Positions 60,736-64,000 of a DNA stretch of 64,000 nt are shown in pieces (the stretch's first letter is position 1; the number at the start of each line of letters is the position of its first letter). Both the position numbers and the translations under genes were made by a program. The notes below the pieces were generated by a model that searched no databases, was not told the DNA's origin, and was given only the letters and a program-made list of their open reading frames with translations. Source of the DNA: Mucilaginibacter segetis (lineage in GTDB: Bacteria > Bacteroidota > Bacteroidia > Sphingobacteriales > Sphingobacteriaceae); contig NZ_JAEHFW010000001.1 of the NCBI RefSeq assembly GCF_016522075.1, positions 124,001 to 188,000 of the forward strand, written 5' to 3'.

Positions 60736-60903
60736 TTATTCATCATCAGAATCTTCTGTGTATTCAGTTTCAGAATCATCGACACTGTCTGTATCGTAAT
60801 CTTCACTGAAGTCATCATCAAGAACTCCGTCTTCACTTGGATCCTCGGTTTCTTCTGACAAGTCTTCTGACTCATCAGGATCGGGCAGATTGAATAATGT
60901 CAT
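60736..60903 (-). CDS. Extremely acidic 55-residue protein
   Basis: From the ATG at 60903 (MTLFNLPDPDESED) a 55-residue protein is predicted in which 27 residues are Asp or Glu and none are Lys, Arg or His. The N-terminal MTLFNLPDP is the only non-acidic part. A terminator follows its stop, which supports a transcribed gene. It could be a calcium- or protein-binding acidic peptide. The frame extends 14 codons further but the added part is not acidic. No family is recognised. Confidence 0.6.
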   Translation of the reverse strand: MTLFNLPDPDESEDLSEETEDPSEDGVLDDDFSEDYDTDSVDDSETEYTEDSDDE

Positions 60904-61225
60904 GGTTTTTAAATTAGAAAACCAATAGAGCAATGGCGATGCCATTTGTGGTTTTTTAATATTATGCTTTTGTGAAATTGTGATTAATTCAATGGCGCTT
61001 TCTCAGTTTTTATAAAACATAGTGCAAGAAATAATTGTTTCAAATATATAATTGACGCCAGGACAGCTATTTCCAGGGTTGATAAGAGGGCAATCATAAT
61101 TCATTAACTTTAAAGGGTCGTTGGCATATCCGGGAGGAAGTACACTGCTTCTGTAGGATAATAGTGACTTGTATATAATTGCCTGTAAAACAGAAATACA
61201 TTCCAAGCACAAACTTAAATTTTAT
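60904..61225. other. Gap of about 320 bases without a convincing gene
   Basis: A minus-strand open frame of 69 residues (61003-61212) lies here but has no signal, domain or coding-like composition. A minus-strand TATATTTG (61041-61048) could be a distant promoter for the acidic gene. Nothing else was seen. Confidence 0.5.
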
Positions 61226-62266
61226 ATGGCAGAACCCAACGACGATAATAAAGATAATAAGTCCGCTTTTACTTCTAAGGTATGGATGGTTGGTGGGATA
61301 TTGTCGCTGATCATTATCATCCTACTATTATTCAAAACGCTGTTTAGTGTAGTGCTGCTAACATTAGCCGGAATACTGATGGCTATTTATTTTCATGGTT
61401 TGGCCGGACTATTGCACCGATGGCTGCATTTGCCTTATAAAGTTTCCGTCCTCCTTTCGGTATTGCTGAATTTTATCTTGCTTGCTGGTTTTTTTTGGTT
61501 TGTAGGCGCGCGATTACAGGATCAGGTAACACAACTATCTGAAACGCTGCCGCGAACTATCAGCCACGCGAAAGACTGGCTAAAGCAATATCCGGCGGGT
61601 GATAAAGTGGCGGAATATTTGAACTCTTCGGGGGATACGGGCAAATCGGTTTCCATATTAAAAAAGTTTTTCTCATCCTCATTTGGTATCTTAAGTGATG
61701 TTTATATCATTTTATTATTGGGATTGTTTTTTACTGCCAGCCCCAAAGTTTATAAAAAAGGGGTGATACGGCTTTTACCGCCGCAGGCTAAAGAAAAAGG
61801 AGACCAAATAATGGATAAGATGCACCGGGTGCTAAAGGACTGGATAAAGGGTCAGCTTTTTGGCTTTATGTTTATTGCCGTACTTACCGCCATCGGGTTA
61901 TGGATAATGGGGATGCCGCTAATCCTGACGCTTGCACTGATAGCCGGACTAATGAATTTTATCCCCAATTTTGGTCCTATTATAGCCTTGGTGCCGGCAC
62001 TTCTTCTGGCACTTATGCAGGGTACCGATACTGCATTATTGGTGTTTGGTTTATATACCGGCATACAAGTAGTGCAAAGTGCAGTTACCCAACCCCTTAT
62101 TCAAAAGAAAATGGTAAGCATGCCGCCCGCTCTGGTTATATTCGGCCAGGTAGCCATGGGGCTACTTAGCGGTTTTTGGGGCGTTTTGCTGGCAACACCG
62201 GTTATAGCCGTATTAATGACCCTGGTTGATCAACTATATATAAAACAGCAGCACGATGATCATTAA
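61226..62266 (+). CDS. AI-2E/PerM-family transporter
   Basis: A 346-residue inner-membrane protein from the ATG at 61226 (MAEPNDDNKDNKS, cytosolic). About eight membrane segments are visible. Family motifs are the early pair SLIIIILLLFKTLFSVVLLTLAGILMAIYFHGLAGLL, the periplasmic amphipathic region (QLSETLPRTISHAKDWLKQYPAG) and the C-terminal GLMNFIPNFGPIIALVPALLLAL and GVLLATPVIAVLMTLVDQLYI. Family members export autoinducer-2 or act as Na+(Li+)/H+ antiporters; substrate here is unknown. The frame runs 19 codons further upstream without sense. Confidence 0.88.
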   Translation: MAEPNDDNKDNKSAFTSKVWMVGGILSLIIIILLLFKTLFSVVLLTLAGILMAIYFHGLAGLLHRWLHLPYKVSVLLSVLLNFILLAGFFWFVGARLQDQVTQLSETLPRTISHAKDWLKQYPAGDKVAEYLNSSGDTGKSVSILKKFFSSSFGILSDVYIILLLGLFFTASPKVYKKGVIRLLPPQAKEKGDQIMDKMHRVLKDWIKGQLFGFMFIAVLTAIGLWIMGMPLILTLALIAGLMNFIPNFGPIIALVPALLLALMQGTDTALLVFGLYTGIQVVQSAVTQPLIQKKMVSMPPALVIFGQVAMGLLSGFWGVLLATPVIAVLMTLVDQLYIKQQHDDH

Positions 62267-62350
62267 TAATACAATCAGGCAGCATGGCAGGTCAATCGGC
62301 AGCCGTCAACAGAAAATGGAGATACTCAATAATAAACTTAAACGTCTTCA

Positions 62351-62782
62351 TCAGTTACCAACCGGACCAGGTGTTGTTTGGTAAAGTTTGAAAGTGAAAA
62401 GGATATTTACTGCAGCCAGGATCAAAACCGTCACAGGAATAACCGGCGGTTTGATGCCCAGGGGCAACACATTAGCCGGCACGTTGGGCTGAAGATGAAC
62501 ATAGATAGCCGTGATCATTGTGAAAACCACCAGAACTGACCCGGCGATAATGAAAGCGAGAAATCGTCTATAAAAAATTTTGCTTTTAATAATTAATGCG
62601 CCAAGTAATATCAGGCCCGTTGTAATTTCTGTGCCTACGCCAAAAGGAAACATAAAATCTCCCAGGCCACTATTGATGAGTTGAATATGGAACCAACTGC
62701 CAAATGGATCCACCAATTTTAAAGCGCCGAACGCGAATATAAAGCTGCCTAATAGTAAGCTTCTTATTTTTAAGGATTTCAT
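62351..62782 (-). CDS. Small four-helix membrane protein (DoxX/DUF-like)
   Basis: A 143-residue protein from the ATG at 62782 (MKSLKIRSLLLGSFIFAFGALKLVDPFG). It has four hydrophobic segments (about 7-22, 42-60, 69-90 and 110-132). The KLVDPFGSWFHIQLINSGLG loop after the first helix resembles DoxX-like proteins. It lies 72 bases downstream of an AraC regulator on the same strand, so it may be in its operon or regulon. Function unknown. Confidence 0.65.
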   Translation of the reverse strand: MKSLKIRSLLLGSFIFAFGALKLVDPFGSWFHIQLINSGLGDFMFPFGVGTEITTGLILLGALIIKSKIFYRRFLAFIIAGSVLVVFTMITAIYVHLQPNVPANVLPLGIKPPVIPVTVLILAAVNILFTFKLYQTTPGPVGN

Positions 62783-62854
62783 GATGATTGTTTTTTTAAC
62801 AAAACTACATGCTATCATGAGCAGGGGTTTGACTGGCCGGTTCAATTGTTTGAC

Positions 62855-63694
62855 TTACCGGTTCAATGATCTAAAATCTGAGGGAGAAGATTTATATTTT
62901 TGTTTAAAAGACCTTGAAAAATGAGCGATGTCTTTGAACCCAACCTTATAGCAAATCTCACTGACAGATAATTCAGTTTTTAAAAGCAATTTTTTGGACT
63001 CTTCGAGTCTTTTGTCCTTTAAATAGTTGGAGGGCGTATCCCGAAATTGTTTTTTAAATTCCCTTTTGAAGGTTGAAAGACTCAAACCGGACAGGCTCGC
63101 CAGTTCGCTGATAGAAAGATCTGAATGTAAATGGTTTTCCACTACTTCCGAGAGCGTCACGTGGCGGGGAGAATAGAGGCTGGAGAACAAAGTGGAGACC
63201 GTACCTGCATTACTGGTCTGCATTAATAATAAAACTATTTCTTTCATTTTTAGCAATAGTAATTCAGGGTTCATGAGTTCCCGATGATCAAAGTACAGGG
63301 CCAGGCTTTCGATGAAATGAGTGATCAAAAAAGATCCTTTTATCTCCACAGTGTCTCTTTTTTCCTGGTTTGATTTGATGGTAGCGGGGAAATCACTTTT
63401 ATAAAGTTCCTTTAAGATACCCGGATAAAGATGAACCGCATAAACTTCGGAAGGTTCACCCGCCAGATTCCCGATAAAATCCGCGAAATATGTTCCGCAT
63501 TTCAACAAGACTGTATTATCTGAAGTTAAGTCAAGTTTTGCTGTAGCGGACCAAATAACTGTATCGGTGTTTTTAAAGTGGAGAAAACAGGCGTTATCCT
63601 GAAAAATAGTCGAAAAACGATGAGGTGGCTGAATCAGCAATTTTTCAATGACACATTGATCTTTGTAGTTGAAAGTTTCCCGTTTTAGTAGCAT
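62855..63694 (-). CDS. AraC-family transcriptional regulator
   Basis: A 279-residue regulator. The C-terminal 100 residues form the double helix-turn-helix: LHSDLSISELASLSGLSLSTFKREFKKQFRDTPSNYLKDKRLEESKKLLLKTELSVSEICYKVGFKDIAHFSRSFKQKYKSSPSDFR. The N-terminal 170 residues are the ligand-sensing part with no clear cupin motif. It probably controls the membrane-protein gene downstream and perhaps itself; the 300 bases beyond its start are non-coding. Confidence 0.92.
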   Translation of the reverse strand: MLLKRETFNYKDQCVIEKLLIQPPHRFSTIFQDNACFLHFKNTDTVIWSATAKLDLTSDNTVLLKCGTYFADFIGNLAGEPSEVYAVHLYPGILKELYKSDFPATIKSNQEKRDTVEIKGSFLITHFIESLALYFDHRELMNPELLLLKMKEIVLLLMQTSNAGTVSTLFSSLYSPRHVTLSEVVENHLHSDLSISELASLSGLSLSTFKREFKKQFRDTPSNYLKDKRLEESKKLLLKTELSVSEICYKVGFKDIAHFSRSFKQKYKSSPSDFRSLNR

Positions 63695-64000
63695 TGCCAG
63701 AGTTTACTTATGCGAAGCTATTTCCTGATATGTATCAAAAGTGGATAACTGATTTTTGCCAGCGTACACGGGATTTAATTTCCATGTCTATAGATATTTC
63801 CGGTCTTCATCGTGCTTGTCAAAAGCTATTTTTATCAATTTCAGAGCTCTCCCTAACAGGAGTAAAAGTAAAAAGAATACTCCGCAAATCTGAGTTCTGC
63901 CTCTGTTTCATTTTAATAATCAAACAAATTAAATATATTGATTACGAACAATCTTATTAAAGTTCGCCAAATATTAACAGTAGAATTGTGATTACATTTC
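63695..64000. other. Terminal 306 bases without a convincing gene
   Basis: A plus-strand 88-residue open frame (63694-63960) starts inside the AraC start codon region and has no domain or signal; it is likely a chance frame. The sequence probably holds the upstream regulatory region of the AraC gene, but no clear TAnnTTTG box was found. Confidence 0.5.

Noticed and set aside
61003..61212. Minus-strand 69-residue frame
   Set aside because: No hydrophobic signal, no domain, unfavourable composition; it lies in the gap before the AI-2E transporter gene.
63694..63960. Plus-strand 88-residue frame at the window end
   Set aside because: It starts at the AraC start on the opposite strand and looks like chance; no family features.
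1..64000. tRNA genes, CRISPR arrays, insertion sequences or prophage
   Set aside because: No cloverleaf with CCA-type end, no regular direct-repeat/spacer array and no transposase- or phage-like protein was seen on reading both strands.

Overview
The window looks like a chromosomal segment from a Bacteroidota bacterium, most likely a sphingobacterium such as Mucilaginibacter or Pedobacter (genus level is inference). The reasons are the moderate-to-low GC content, promoters of the -33 TTTG / -7 TAnnTTTG type instead of sigma-70 boxes, the near absence of Shine-Dalgarno sequences, FecR-type anti-sigma factors, an STN/carboxypeptidase-regulatory-like protein, a DUF1680 (GH127) arabinofuranosidase, and a cysteine-less ribosomal protein L36 gene directly after infA. 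No tRNA, rRNA, insertion sequence, prophage or CRISPR array is visible, so this appears to be ordinary chromosome.

Layout. 1-4.7 kb is the end of the spc/alpha ribosomal operon (map, infA, rpmJ, rpsM, rpsK, rpsD, rpoA, rplQ), with unusually long gene junctions that carry RNA hairpins. 4.7-12.2 kb holds metabolic and hydrolase genes: a pyruvate:quinone oxidoreductase, thioredoxin, two alpha/beta hydrolases, a metallo-beta-lactamase-fold enzyme, a GNAT-nitrilase fusion and a DoxX-like protein. 12.3-22.5 kb is a haem biosynthesis cluster (hemA, a hemC-hemD fusion, hemB, hemL, hemE and a hemJ candidate) into which a histidine kinase, an OmpR-type regulator and a TPR membrane protein are inserted. 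22.5-29.8 kb holds an amidohydrolase, an ECF sigma/anti-sigma/outer-membrane-protein operon with a CRP-like site in front, a lactonase, an RluB pseudouridine synthase with a repetitive basic tail and a lytic transglycosylase. 30-41 kb is housekeeping: uvrA, nnr, a second ECF sigma/anti-sigma pair, lipA, an OsmC protein, a YtxJ bacilliredoxin, a tiny lipoprotein, ribH, a TPR protein, recF and a DUF721/DciA gene. 41-46.8 kb carries ndk, an NrnA-type phosphoesterase, two FKBP prolyl isomerases, a TatD nuclease and asparaginase. 46.8-53.8 kb is a signalling region: a LytTR regulator and LytS-type kinase, secreted proteins, then an operon of a secreted DUF6134-like protein, an ECF sigma factor, FecR and an STN-domain protein with surface repeats. 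53.8-64 kb carries a dehydrogenase/epimerase pair, GH127, an isochorismatase-fold protein without the usual cysteine, a lipid kinase with a membrane-anchored dual-specificity phosphatase, an acidic mini-protein, an AI-2E-family transporter and an AraC regulator.

How the genes work together. The haem cluster covers glutamyl-tRNA to coproporphyrinogen III, plus a protoporphyrinogen oxidase candidate. The embedded two-component system is translationally coupled to hemL, so envelope or redox sensing may be linked to haem supply (inference). Three separate ECF sigma/anti-sigma modules occur within 30 kb. The most unusual is the 49.7-53.8 kb cassette: its sigma/FecR pair is followed not by a TonB-dependent receptor but by a protein keeping only the receptor's STN signalling domain and regulatory-like domain, fused to GVQIG-type repeats.

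Limits: all identifications rest on reading motifs and family resemblance; no alignment, structure prediction or database search was run. Start codons were adjusted where promoters, signal peptides or TTG/ATG choice gave a reason.
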